Source: Atopsyche davidsoni (Eukaryota; Arthropoda; Insecta; Trichoptera; Hydrobiosidae). From it: a stretch of 64,000 nt of DNA. Under the pieces are notes generated by a model that ran no database searches, was not told the origin of the DNA, and worked only from the letters and a program-made list of their open reading frames with translations. Position numbers and translations under genes: made by a program. Below are positions 1 to 10,836 of the stretch, piece by piece. Within the stretch, counting starts at the first letter, position 1. Every line of letters starts with the position of its first letter. The stretch covers positions 1,178,001-1,242,000 of the forward strand of contig JAILWY010000021.1 of assembly GCA_022113835.1 (NCBI GenBank), written 5' to 3'.

Positions 1-570
1 TCCACTTAAAGTCATCTGTTTTTTTTCAACAAACATGACTGCAGTGCCACGAAAGAAAAAAAAAGATCTATTCTGTCTAAATAAACATAAACCAATAGTG
101 TCATATTCATACGAAAATGAACAGTATAATTTGTATAAATTATTTTCGATAATCGATTTCCACAAGTTTGTTAGATAATTGTTTTAATTGGCACAGTGCA
201 CCAATGGCCATTGAGGTGTGGGTTATGGGATTTTATCTCGTCTCGTCGATTACCTTAAATATTGTATTCACAACCGAATATTAATTTGAAAGATCAAAAT
301 CACTCAGATTTATTATGTATACGAAGAAGACAATAAGATTAAAGACTTTAAATATTTTTTAGAGTACCGTAATTAATAATTAAAAATTAAAAGCATCTTC
401 GATCCATATTAGAATATTAAAAAACGTGTTCCTATATATAATTCGCATTCATTGAATGTGATTTTTTTTCTATTTTGTCAACTTTAATTTTGAAGCTTTG
501 ATAAGAACACCTAAACCGGACGATGGAAATGATGTTTATAAAAATAAAATTACTTGTAATTTAGTTTCAG
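1..570. other. A+T-rich stretch, nothing recognised
   Basis: Dense poly-A and poly-T runs with frequent stops in all frames. I find no splice-bounded frame, Pol III box pair or repeat shared with the rest of the window. Confidence 0.6.
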
Positions 571-579
571 GCAGACTTG

Positions 580-712
580 CGACGTCACTCCTTCACATGC
601 ATCACAAAAGGCTGTGGCGGGGAGAGGCAAAGACCGGGGGAGGGGGAGGGGGAGGGGAGGGGGGGGACACGCGTGACGTCAGCGTAAATAATAATAAGCA
701 GTCATGACGTCA
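580..712. promoter_or_regulatory. CRE cluster around a G-rich tract
   Basis: Two full cAMP-response palindromes TGACGTCA lie at 674-681 and 705-712, and a one-base variant CGACGTCA at 580-587. Between the first and second is a G tract (636-666) of five G-runs of 4-8 bases separated by single A, which fits a G-quadruplex. TGACGTCA is the binding site of CREB/ATF bZIP factors. The clustering within 133 bp of an A+T-rich background suggests a regulatory element, perhaps a CpG-type promoter. No adjoining transcript is visible, and the only frame across it (498-707) is a low-complexity shadow. Confidence 0.4.
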
Positions 713-1205
713 CCTGCAACGGAACTCTTTGTGGCGGAGTGTCATTGCATGGACGCAGGGCCGGACTGGGAGTGAATGTAATCTATATATTTAAAGAAAA
801 TAAATCTATAACTGAATGTTACCGCACCCAATGAACCATGCGTCTTAGGTAGAAGAAAATATGGCATTGCCACAACTTTACAAGCATAAAACAATATTAT
901 AAAAAATAAACAAATTAATGTTTTTAAATTCCTATTAACTTTTTATGTGACTTGAAAAACATACAATTTGTGGCATGAACTCAACCCGAAATATCTTAGA
1001 AGCATAATTTTTTAATAATCCTTAGCAAAAAAAAGTTTTGTTATGAATTATATAAATAGAGTTTTGTAATAGATTTCCTTTAAATAATTACGTCAAATTG
1101 TAATAATCGGCACAAGTATCAATCGATTAGAATTTTTGAAAATATTTTCAATTACTTGAAATAAATTAAATCATAAAGTGTTATTAATTTATTAAAATTT
1201 CATAG
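713..1205. other. A+T-rich stretch, nothing recognised
   Basis: Apart from a short GC-rich edge near 720-770, this is A+T-rich filler. It ends in a plausible acceptor-like TTTCATAG at 1198-1205. Confidence 0.5.
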
Positions 1206-1402
1206 TTCCTCCCTGCGCTATGACGCTGAAGTGCGGGAGATAAGAATCCCTTCCATGATTACCAAGAACACTCTGCATCTCCTCTACACACCTGCAGCTA
1301 CCTGTGCCCACCGCCACGTCTGCCGAGATATAAATACCCCCGCATTTCTGCCTGCCTGGAAGTACCTGGTATCCGACGTCACCGGGTTATTTGCGGGGAC
1401 AG
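1206..1402 (+). CDS. candidate exon with strong 5' splice donor, product unknown
   Basis: A GC-rich 197-bp island is open in one frame from an acceptor-like TTTCATAG (ends 1205) to a near-perfect donor GACAG|GTGAGT at 1402/1403. The frame reads SSLRYDAEVREIRIPS and continues through VCRDINTPAFLPAWKYLV to the donor. Its third codon positions are clearly richer in G/C than the flanks. No domain is recognised. A TATA-like TATAAATA (1329-1336) and a CRE variant CGACGTCA (1374-1381) lie inside, so this could instead be a promoter plus 5' exon whose apparent frame is accidental. It would pair with a plus-strand gene downstream. The acceptor is weak; the donor is the firmest part. Confidence 0.25.
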
Positions 1403-1680
1403 GTGAGTTCGAACGCACAGGTGTGACGAAATGCAACGCGTAAGTTTTAAAATATAAACGTGTATATATTTCAAATTAAATTATAATTAATTCGTAAAAA
1501 TATTATCAATCAAACAGGGAAAATCAAAATATGTTTAATATAAAGAATGCACACTTAGCAAGCATGAAATTGCATTTTTAGTTGGAAATTTAAAACTGTG
1601 AACCTAATAAGATGTCATGGACGCCGTTCTCAAAGATTTTGAAAACATTTCAGGTCGCGCCCAGACACGCCGCTCCGGGG

Positions 1681-1753
1681 TGGCGAGGCAGCCTAGCGGG
1701 TAGTTAGGACTGCCGTGTAGACGTCTTTATTGGGGTTCTAATCCCGGCGAGGG
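1681..1753 (+). repeat. tRNA-like sequence with Pol III A and B boxes
   Basis: An A-box-like TAGCGGGTAGTTAGG (1694-1708) is followed 25 bp later by a perfect B-box GGTTCTAATCC (1734-1744), and GGG/CCC can close the T arm. I cannot fold a full cloverleaf with a seven-pair acceptor stem, so this is more likely a SINE head or tRNA relic than a working tRNA gene. The G+C-rich sequence continues to about 1800. Confidence 0.45.
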
Positions 1754-1930
1754 TGTGAACGAGGCCTGCAGCCTGGCGCGATCTGGGCGCTGAGAGACCA
1801 AAGCAAGCATTCGCAGTCATTTATCCTGTTTGCGTATTACTTATATAATGCACATGCGGATTGACTCAGTATTGTTTATATTGAGCAAAAATAATTTGCA
1901 GCGTTGCCAATGATGATTAAACGCTTAAGG

Positions 1931-2523
1931 CAGTTGCTTCTAGGCTTTTAATTGCCTCTGATGTCCAACCGGACATTACCTGGCGAAATCGTATCATTTA
2001 ATTAATTTAATTGTCACTTTATTTTTCTATGTTCGAAAGTTGATTTTTTTTAAAAGTATTGAAAAAACTATGAATTATATTTACCAATTTTTTATCATTT
2101 AATTTACGTCTATTTTTAGGGTAAAATAAAATCTTGAAGATTTTAAAAAATTGAATAAAATGACGACTTTTCAAAACCAAAGTTTGTTAAAGACTTTTTT
2201 TTTATTATTTTAAAATTAATAAAAAGCACATGGTTTATATTTAATCTTTCAATTCCAATTGAAAAAAAGACATTTAAATGTTTAGGATTCTTGGAAAATG
2301 TACCGGAAAATTCCAAATGTCCAAATTCCTACACTTCAATCGGAAAAACACATATTTATCATATTAATAGTAAATTTATAAGAAGTAAAAATATATTGTG
2401 TTCGGAAGAAGGGACGTATCAAACTTTTTGCATTTAAATTTTTTTGATTGGTGCAGTCGATTTTTCGCAAAACGGACTAGAAAATGATCCAAAAAACTTG
2501 ATTATGGGACCTAGACCCTTAAG
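1931..2523 (+). repeat. dispersed repeat family E, copy 1
   Basis: This segment of about 590 bp recurs in the same orientation at 49,705-50,296. The match runs from CAGTTGCTTC to ATTATGGGACC, with small indels and single changes throughout. It has no frame of note. The second copy has extra bases that make an 11-bp hairpin near its start. The family is unrecognised; it has neither a poly-A end nor an evident coding part, so it may be a non-autonomous DNA element or a LINE 3' end. Confidence 0.8.
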
Positions 2524-5500
2524 AAACTTGTATTGGAAAATAAATTATATTTTTTAGAATGTTAATAATAGCAATCTTGCAAACTTGAAACAATACACGA
2601 AGCGTATTCAAACAACCAATAAGAGATTGATTAATTGATATTGATAAAACGTATGATATCCATTATAATTGCTTATTTAATTTTTTTTATTTCTGAAAAA
2701 CGCGGTTCATCATCAATTGTAAAAAGAAAGAATATTCTTAAAATTTTTATTTTTTACTCAATATACCTGAACTAATTGTTGATTTGAAATATAATCATCT
2801 TTGAAATGAGTCGTTGAGTTAAAAAACAGAAAAGTATTCGTTGCGTTTATATAAATTACATTCTAATGAATGTGATTTATATAATGATGATGCTCATATA
2901 TTATTTTCATCATAAAGAAATAGTTTTAAATACAAGACTTTTTCATTTGTCAGCTTATGGTATTTTATGGATGCTCCTACAAAGCCACATTTCAAACGCC
3001 TTTATTATTCGCATTGTTGCTGTCTCATGTGTCCCTTATTGTATTTTATTAAACTCAACGTTTATGTTATTCACCCTTGATAAACGCAATAATTAAAATA
3101 ATAATAGCCCTTCTTATTTTAACTTATGATAATTGAAGTTTACTGCCTTCCTTTACGATTTGCTGTAGCAGCGCTATTACAGAGTTGCCCCCACAAACGC
3201 GCCGCCGCTGACCGGTCACGTATGCCGCATGTAAGATGAGTTTTTTCAGTATTATTTTTTTACAGTATGAGTATTAGAAAATCATTAGCCGTAGTTGGGG
3301 CGTCCGTTTAATTGAAGATGCCACAGTCAAATGGCACGCACGAAGTTGCGTCGGACCTCGCGCCGCGAGCAGGCGCGGATCGGGCGAGAAATAATCAAAA
3401 AATAATCACACCATTTAATTTCGATGTCTTGGGGTCACGCAGTCTATTAAACGGTAGTAAACGACGTGCTAAATTAAAACATATAATAAAAAAAAAATTA
3501 ATTTGATTTTTGAACGCGTACGTCTCAGAATTATGATGTAAATGATATTCACCAAATCAGAAAGTATCAACAAACATTTACATACTTTTATTTTTATATT
3601 TATATATTTCGTATAAAAAAACGTTTTTTTACAATTATTTTTGCAGTAATAAATAAAATAAATAACTACTTACAAATTTTGAATCCAGCCGAAAAAATAT
3701 ATTTGACCAAATATATTAGAAAAACTCACCTGAAACAAAAACAAAATAAATTCTATAAATTTGAAGATACCCAGTTACAGGTAATTAAGAAGGGTTTTTA
3801 GCGTGTTCTGAGTTCGGTCCTTTTCTTCGAGTGCTGGTCTTTTTTCCCTGAGTGTTTTTTTTACCTGTCGGAATTACCTTTGGCACAGCCGCGCGGAATG
3901 TTATCGTGAACCAGAGATGCACGCACTTCGGGTCAGCAATGCGTGAGCAAGCAGACGCGAGCGAGGCCAGCGCGTGCGGAGAGATCCGCTGGGGGTGTTT
4001 GGGGTGAAGCAAAAAGTCCAAATAATAAAAAAATATATATATTTGAGACATATCAAGAATTGAAAGAATAGGATCGATCATTTTTACACACGACAACCAT
4101 AGAAAACCAGTGTGAAAAAATAATTCATCTCGAAAAATTTTCCCTTTCTTCGAACCTGGGGCCAACTTTTTGTGTTTTGGTAAATTCACACAGATTCAAT
4201 CCCGGAGTGACAAAAAGAATATAAAAAAAAATATCACAAAGTGTTATCTTTGTGGACTTCAAAAGTCAACCTTCCGCTGCAAGCTTCTTACTTATAGAAG
4301 TTAGCACCACCAAGTATCAAAGAGGAAGAATTATCTTCGATCTGAATTATTTTTTTGATTCTGGTTTTCTATCGTAATCAAAATTTGAGATTTTTTGTAT
4401 TAATAAATGGTCTCATATTTGACATTTTTTTAGAATATAATCACATTGTTACAATTTTATTAAAATGTCGTATTCTTAGCTAGACGGAGACACAACATGT
4501 TTTATAATAGTTTGATAATGTCTCCATTATCGTGCAGTTGTTGCGTCAAGTTGTGTTATATAAAAACAGACCGTGAAAGTCAACGTTACCAAAAGAGGAT
4601 CAATTAACTATAAATTTGTATTTTTATAATATGCTTATTCAAGGCTGTGTTCTGTGGGAGCTTTCTCAAGGCTTGCGATGTACTTCCCTGCACCGATAAT
4701 AAATTGCGGCGCAGTCACTGACCTCTGGACGTGCGTTCTGGATTGCTTCTTATTTATAAAAAAATACGCTTTAACGATGCCTCTCACGTTCTTGACAAAA
4801 TTTATTAAAAACCTCCCAAATTCCAATGAAATGAGACGAACAAAAAATTTATACATTGCTTGGTGGGAATTCTGATTGTTCGGACCGATGACTCTTTCTA
4901 CTCTGCTACTTTAAATTAACAGTAAAAATATTCAATTATTTAAAATTGAAATATATGCTTATTTGAAGCTGAGGGCTGATCAGTGACCCAAAAACGTAAC
5001 GAAATAAGTAAAAATCAGCTTATTTGGTAACTTTAAAATCTGTGTCTACAGTAATAGCGGCCCTTCAATAAATTAATACAAAGTAAGCTCTTGGCAGTAA
5101 AGTTACCTTTTGACTAACTGCTTTGCCATTTATTTGTTGTTATCCCTTGATCCAATAAATGAGGCATGTTTGAATGTGATTTTTTTGGAATGAATGGTCT
5201 GTCTATACTTTGTGTAATAATTCATACAATATACATAAAATAATTGACCAAACGTGCTGGAACCCCGCTCGTCGTTTTAGGGTAGTGAGTGCAATGCAAG
5301 TATATCCATAAATAAAAAATGCATGTATGATTTAAAAAGTTCGTTACTTTTTGTATAAAAACTCGGCTATCGCAGTCACCCTTAAGGTTGCTCAAGATCA
5401 ATGGGCTGTTAGCACGCCAGACGTGCGTCGCGCCGAGAAAGTTATTATTTCGCAGGTAACCTATGAACGCATTCATATTTATCTCCATTTGGCTGACGTT

Positions 5501-6049
5501 GGAGTTAAGAAAATATAATAATTGTATTCAATTAAGATTCAAATAAAAAAATGCACAGTAGTTACATAGTGTGAATAGACTTCTTTACGTGTTACTTGTT
5601 GATATTTTAAAAACGTACATTTTTATATGCATTGCTTATATTATATTATTTAGTAAACGATGCATCTAAACATAACGGATGTTAGAAGCTGTTTTAAATA
5701 AAAGCATGAATAAAACTATTAATGGAGGTGCTTGTTAAAAAGGTGTGGAAATAGCAATTAAACATCCGTACATTTTTATTTATTCAATTCCTTGTTTTGT
5801 TTATTGGGGTGCTAACAAATAATGTTTGTCGTTTCGTTTCGTGTAAGTTTATTACAGCAAGACATACACCAGAATCAAATGGTAATAAATATAAAAAGAA
5901 AAAGGCGTTAAACAGTGCCTTTATTACTGGTGAAGATTTTTATCAGAAGCAGTCATTAGGAAATGTGATTATCGTGTACATATTTCTTGTATGCATTGCC
6001 GCATAAATATTTGATTGAAACTAGTCCAAGTCGACGAATGTGAAAGCTC
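2524..6049. other. long A+T-rich stretch without identifiable genes
   Basis: Small islands of higher GC occur at about 3175-3235, 3300-3395 (a short frame opening MPQSNGTHEVASDLAP), 3890-4005 and 5250-5460. Frames of 60-134 codons exist on both strands, including 3785-4189 (-), but they are A+T-biased, lack splice support and resemble no family I know. Near 4654-4856 both strands are open for 73 codons, which points to chance. Confidence 0.5.
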
Positions 6050-6265
6050 CAAGCTCCATCACGCCACGATGTGTATCGAGTCATGGGAGCACCCGGAGTC
6101 GTTATCGGGGACTATCGGGGTAATGCGCCCCCGGGGTGAAGGGCCGCGGGGGTAACGCCTGCCGCGGGTGACGCCCCCGCCTGACCCGCGGAACTAACCT
6201 AACCTAACCCGGAACGCCTTGCCCCCCTGCACCCCCCTGCACCCCCCTGCACCCCCGCCGCTCAT
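6050..6265. repeat. GC-rich island with TTAGG-like run and C-rich decamer array
   Basis: A sharply bounded GC-rich island holds three parts: palindromic G/C-rich words around 6115-6190; ACTAACCTAACCTAACCC at 6193-6210, which is two to three units of the insect telomeric pentamer in its C-rich strand; and an array of the decamer TGCACCCCCC at 6221-6256. The same decamer consensus (TGCWCCCCCC) builds the array at 51.7 kb. The C-runs could form an i-motif, and the opposite strand a quadruplex. No gene is evident. Confidence 0.7.
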
Positions 6266-8129
6266 ATCGCACGCCAGATTAATGTGATGTGAGCTTGCTC
6301 CCACTTTTATTACATCCACACAAAGGACACCCCAAAATTACTAGATTAAAAGTACCAATGAATATTATGAAATATTTGTGATAAATCCGCTTTTTTAAAC
6401 ACTGTGTATACGACGACGAAAATCATGTTTTGTATGAAAAAAAAAAATTATCTAATTAATTTACAAGAGTCGATTATAGATCATATAATTTTAGGCTATA
6501 TCAAACAAAGTAGAAAAATAACGAGTTCAGTATATTTTTCAGCGAAAAGATTAAAAATTTTATAAAAATAAATATAATTTTTAACGTTGAAAGCTTGCAT
6601 ATGGTGCTATTAAAAATATGCCGTTTTTCTAGCGCTTTAAGTTAATGTTAAAAATAAAACTAGTCAACAAACTTATTCAAAACATATACAAATTTTTATT
6701 GATTTATTTAATCTTAACTATATTAACGCCAAGTTTTTTTTTTTAAATTTAAGCGCACGTCATCAAGATATATTAATTAATTACTACAGCCATGCACGTC
6801 AAAAAAGTGTGTAAAAATAATGTTTACGTTGATATTAATAATTTGTAAAGCAAAAATAGAAATTTCGTTCAATCCTAACGAAGTCGTAATGAAACACATT
6901 TTGTGTTTTACTACAAGATAATTTAATCAGAACTAACCTTTTATATCTCAATTTGAACATTTCCGATATCGTTTGACATATTCTGTGTGACTTCACTTCA
7001 GTACCCTATAAAACGATTTCTATGTGTTAAATTATTATAGTAAATTTTGTGAACTTGTAACAAGCGATTTTACTCGTATTTAATCGTAAAAAGCTATTTG
7101 GATTTAATTAACATCACTATTTCTTCTAAATTATTATGATATAAACTTTAGTTATGCTTATTTGTGTTCATTTAATAAATTAATACAAATGAACCGTTTA
7201 AAATGATATGATTGCTTTTTTTAATACTTTAATTATTTATTTATTTTTTCTATTACTAGAACTAAATCTATTAGCAAAAAGTAAGAATACTTACTTTTTT
7301 TTGATATCTAATAATTTGTATTTATTTAGAAAAAAGTATCATTAAAAATATATTTAACTATAAAAAAAGTGATAACACAGTGAACTTTTTTAGTGTGGGG
7401 TAGGTCAGTTACATGTTATCGAACTTAAATTCCGTTCATGTCATAAACAACCGACGTAATCATATTTGTTTGTAATTTATTTTGGTTGATAATTCTGTTT
7501 TTTTTAATTGATAAACACGAGTGCACGTAACGTTATCATAATTAATCAATTTTACGTAAGAGTCATTATTTTTTAGATAGCTTGGGTCAAGATAAGGCGA
7601 GTACTATAACGTAAGTAGTCCACACGTAAACTTTGAATATTTTAAAATAAATTAAAAACAGTTTTATTTTATTTTTATTTGTTGAAAAAATACGTCCGAT
7701 GTCATTTAAAAGATTAAGTATTTTTATAGCTTTATAATGAGTACACATATTTATTGATCCTAGAGCGAGCAATGGATATCAATTTTTGCACTAACCTAGT
7801 CAATCCTCTTTTATACTGTTTTGAAATAATTAAAAATAATCATAATGAAGTCAAATAAATATTTTAATATTCTGATTATACGTGTATTTAATAATAATAA
7901 TATTATTTTTGATCCAAAGAGAATGACAAAAATTATAATTTGTAATAAAAAGATATCACGACGTATACCCTTCAAATGACCTCAGAGAACAAAGCTTTTA
8001 CACAAATGCGATTGAGACTGCGCCAGAACATCTGAAGAATGCTTACAAAATATATTTTACCCGAAAGCATGAGCATATCTTATTGCAAAACCGTAAAAGT
8101 AGACAAACGCACGAGTCTGTCATCTCAGG
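6266..8129. other. A+T-rich stretch, nothing recognised
   Basis: Almost uniform A+T filler with poly-T and poly-A tracts. I see no repeat shared with the rest of the window, no box pair and no plausible exon. Confidence 0.6.
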
Positions 8130-8290
8130 GGTGGTTTTCGCTGCTAGAGCGCCGGAAGTGCCCGCGGCATGGCGAGGTCCCCCGGGGGTTGGGGGCTGCA
8201 TCCCCCCAAGCCGGGGGCTGCATCGCGGCCAACGTCCGCCGGCGCAACCCCGCCAAAGTGAACTGCAGTGATGAAAAGTGAGATAAGTAA
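8130..8290. other. GC-rich island with a 12-bp direct repeat
   Basis: The word GGGGGCTGCATC occurs at 8191-8202 and again at 8213-8224, 22 bp apart, in a G/C-rich patch. Three overlapping frames (62-80 codons) cross it on both strands, as expected of GC-rich sequence with few stops. None has splice signals or a recognisable domain. It might be a fragment of a promoter or an old repeat. Confidence 0.4.
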
Positions 8291-8979
8291 ATTCAGAATG
8301 CTTAAATCTAATAGAAAACGTGTCAGATACCCCGCGCGGCTGAACCCAGACACGGGTTTTTGTTCTTATTTTACTGTTGCATGTTGGCCGCGTGCTTTTT
8401 TGTTCTCTTCTAAAAATTTATGACATCTCGTGGTGAGCTTTGAAATGGTTCAAAATCTTGGCGCGATTAAGATACTGTTTAATTTATTGTACGATGCATA
8501 GTAGATAAAAAATTACGATAGAATGTGACAAACTAAAACATTTTAGCAATTTTTAGTGTTTATTCTTATAAAATATTTGAAAATCACACAAACATCTGAC
8601 ACAATCATAAAATTTAATAAAATAGAATTAATGCTACATAATGAATATATAAGCTGGAGTACGGAATAGTAATAAGAAGTTTTTGATTTTATAAGAAATA
8701 ATTTTGCAATTATCTAAAAAAATTCAATAAGTAAAAATAATGGATTTGGTTCAGACGAAGTTTTTTTTTCTACGTTATGTATTCTCTTCAAGTCTTCAAG
8801 TGTTCAAAATATAGCTATAAAACTATTTTATTTTAGTTAATACATTTGCGTCTCCAACTGAGTTCTACGAACATTCGTCGCCTTATCAGCGAATAGATCA
8901 AAGTACTCGTGTTATAAAAGTTGTTTATGTATCATTTTTATCATTCGTAATACAAAAATTAAAACAAAAATTTATGTAT
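8291..8979. other. A+T-rich stretch, nothing recognised
   Basis: A+T filler. The last part leads into the inverted tail of the family A element. Confidence 0.6.
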
Positions 8980-9371
8980 ATCTATTTTTTGGATTGAACG
9001 TCAATCAAGTGCGTATTTATTACCTATATCAGGTTTATATATCATTACTAATATGATTAGGCACATACGTCCATGGTAAGTACACCGGCCACGTAAGCCT
9101 GGGGATGTGGATTCAAATCTCACACGATGATATTTTTCTGAGAATTTATTTAATCATCTTCTATGTGTGAACTTATGTGCCTAATCATATTATTACTAAT
9201 ATGATTAGGCACATTAGTTCATACATAGAAGATGATTTAAAGAAACTCTCAGAAAAATATCATCGTGATTTGTATGGGATTTGAACCCACATCCCCTGGC
9301 TTACATGGCCGGCGTACTAACCCTTATACTAACGAATCACTTCCGTTTATCGAGAATTTTTAACAATCATA
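8980..9371. mobile_element. family A tRNA-headed element, two inverted copies
   Basis: From left to right: the family tail on the minus strand (about 8980-9045, with the shared words GTGCGTATTTATTACC); a truncated plus-strand copy (9061-9190) whose T-arm-like part reads GGATTCAAATCTC; and a fuller minus-strand copy (9190-9371) with B box GGTTCAAATCC (minus) and the shared head extension TTCTCGATAAACGG. On the minus strand the head folds like a tRNA: acceptor 6 of 7 pairs, a four-pair D stem in the related 34.6-kb copy, and a GTGGG-type T stem. The anticodon position reads TGT, but the base before it is A instead of the near-invariant T, so it is not a working tRNA. It is best read as a SINE or a tRNA-bearing fold-back element. 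Confidence 0.75.
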
Positions 9372-9372
9372 C

Positions 9373-9591
9373 ACATCTTGTGATGATATTACTCCACAAA
9401 CAGTGATCCACCTCGTGGGTTCATGCCCCATCTTCGGTCTTCAGAGACACCAACTGGAGAGCCAATGCCGACAGGAAGGCCTGTGCCTGGATGACCTGAA
9501 GTCAGTGGCGAGACACCCTCAGTTGATAAAGTCAATGGATGGATTGAAGCGTGTCATCGGAACCATAAAGAAGATAAACCAGGGGGTGTAG
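9373..9591 (+). pseudogene. C-terminal fragment of a LINE reverse transcriptase protein
   Basis: One frame is open from 9373 to a stop at 9589-9591. It contains TPQTVIHLVGSCPIFGLQR followed by HQLESQCRQEGLCLDDL. The pattern T-V-x-H-x-x-x-x-C-P-x-F-x-x-x-R is the familiar C-terminal motif of Jockey/R1/I-type non-LTR retrotransposon proteins (usually E-T-V-x-H-hydrophobic-x-x-C-P-R-[FY]). Nothing upstream remains of the catalytic RT domain: the fragment starts right at the end of a family A copy and is followed by about 80 bp of 3' tail, then another family A tail. It is a 5'-truncated, dead insertion. The exact clade cannot be told from 73 residues. Confidence 0.6.
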
Positions 9592-9675
9592 CTTCAGTCA
9601 CTCCCATATATAGATCAATTGTGATGAAAAACCTTGTACATAACAAGCAAGGTACCAAACCTATATATATATTTA

Positions 9676-9765
9676 AAAAAAGAAACTTTTAGAAAAATAT
9701 ACCTGTAATAGGTAATAAATACGCATCTGATTGACGTCGAATCCAAAAAAAAGACATCATAATCA
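9676..9765 (+). mobile_element. family A tail fragment
   Basis: Begins with a degenerate body piece (AAAGAAACTTTTAGAAAAAT) and continues with the shared tail words GGTAATAAATACGCATCTGATTG. With the inverted tail at 8980-9045 it brackets the two family A heads and the LINE fragment, so the whole 8,980-9,765 block has the form of one composite with inverted ends. Confidence 0.75.
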
Positions 9766-9928
9766 TATCAGTAACAGAAATATACATGCACTGCATGTGA
9801 TACAGTATGATGTAACAAAGTTTGTCGCTTCGTATAGTTTTTGCATGTTGTGTGAAGCACTAGAGCTCGGTAGTATTGCATGAAAAAAGAAGACTCGAGA
9901 GAGAGAGGCTCTGCTCTCATGCAATTAG

Positions 9929-10240
9929 CCTTCTTCGTGGGGTGCTCCACCGGGTGCTACTCCGGGTGCTACGCCGGGTGCTACGCGTGGCCCCGAGGCC
10001 TCTACGAGGCGTGGCGAGGCGGGCCAGACTGGCGTATCGACCGGCGCCGGATACCTGCCCGACGGTCTCCAGTTTTTTGGGAGCTACGAACCCCTGCGTG
10101 GGCCGATGAGCCCTCCGCCGCCCGATGAGACGCCCCCGCTTGCCGAAGGCTCTTTTGTGCTTCGCAAAATGCATTACGGGGTATATCTGTTATGCGGCTC
10201 GTGCACGACCTCGTGGGAGTTCAAATTTGTACTTCAGTAG
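9929..10240 (+). CDS. candidate terminal exon without start codon, product unknown
   Basis: After an acceptor-like pyrimidine stretch and CAATTAG (ends 9928), one frame runs 103 codons to a TAG at 10,238-10,240. Residues 5-20 are a Pro-Gly-Ala-Thr repeat coded by a 12-bp tandem repeat. The second half looks like ordinary protein (GYLPDGLQFFGSYEPL, a PPPP-rich linker, then LRKMHYGVYLLCGSC). Over this half G+C is highest at codon position 3 and lowest at position 2, as in real coding DNA. The two other plus frames and one minus frame are also open here, so chance in a GC-rich island is a serious alternative. There is no ATG, so it could only be an internal/last exon or a broken gene. I recognise no family. 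Confidence 0.3.
   Translation, partial: PSSWGAPPGATPGATPGATRGPEASTRRGEAGQTGVSTGAGYLPDGLQFFGSYEPLRGPMSPPPPDETPPLAEGSFVLRKMHYGVYLLCGSCTTSWEFKFVLQ
9940..9987 (+). repeat. 12-bp tandem repeat, four units
   Basis: Units start at 9940, 9952, 9964 and 9976 with consensus GGGTGCTACKCC; the first has CC in place of the AC pair. The 12-bp period keeps every reading frame intact, giving PGAT or GCYS/GCYA repeats depending on frame. Confidence 0.85.
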
Positions 10241-10318
10241 TAATCACGATGAAACAATGACTCGTAGCCTAGCATTACTAGGGTTGCAGTTTCTTTAAAT
10301 ACTTTAATATAAATTATA

Positions 10319-10520
10319 AATAATATGATTAGGCGCATTAGTTCATACATAGAAGATGATTTAAAGAAACTCTCAGAAAAATATCATCGTGATTTTTCTA
10401 TGTATCTTCTACATCTACTATGTATGAACTAATGTGCCTAATCATATTAGTAATAATATAACAAACCCGTAATGGGTAATAAATACGCATCTGATTGACG
10501 TCCAATCAAAAAATAGACAT
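10319..10520 (+). mobile_element. family A fold-back copy with tail
   Basis: Left arm starts ATATGATTAGGCGCATTAG and right arm ends in its complement (ATGTGCCTAATCATATT). The tRNA-like core has been lost, leaving two arms joined near 10,393. The tail with ACGCATCTGATTGACGTCC follows to about 10,515. Confidence 0.8.
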
Positions 10521-10820
10521 ATTAATATAAATTCTTGAATCTTGCATAATAGAATAGTTTATTGAATCAATTAAAATCTTCAATCGATATTGATACTTTA
10601 AACGTGACAAACGCATTTTTATATGACGAATAGAAGTATCTAAATTATGATTAAAAATAATTATGGTGCCAAATTTGTAAATATGCACTATTTCGGACGC
10701 AATTTGTTAATTCAAATTTTTGAGTTTTACGTCCATTAAAAATATATTATAAATGAATGATATTTTATATATGGGAATTAGACAATATATCATAATAATA
10801 TTTTTATATTATTGTTTTTT

Positions 10821-10836
10821 GTGAAGACCGTCTCAC
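10821..10836 (-). repeat. isolated family A end motif
   Basis: GTGAAGACCGTCTCAC is identical to the motif at 34,545-34,560 and the complement of that at 59,572-59,587. There it closes family A tails; here it stands without other family sequence. The motif is itself an imperfect hairpin (GTGA...TCAC). Confidence 0.55.

Noticed and set aside
3785..4189. 134-codon minus frame
   Set aside because: Composition changes abruptly along the frame, there are no splice sites or motifs, and the strand and neighbours give no support.
4635..4875. 73-codon frames on both strands at the same place
   Set aside because: Mutual antisense openness in A+T-rich DNA with no motif is best explained by chance.
6193..6210. 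Telomere or subtelomere
   Set aside because: Only two to three CCTAA units here and at 13.26 kb; such short runs are common inside insect chromosomes.
9190..9371. Functional tRNA-Thr gene
   Set aside because: A instead of T before the anticodon, a mismatched acceptor and anticodon stem, and several copies with the same flanks show it is a mobile element.
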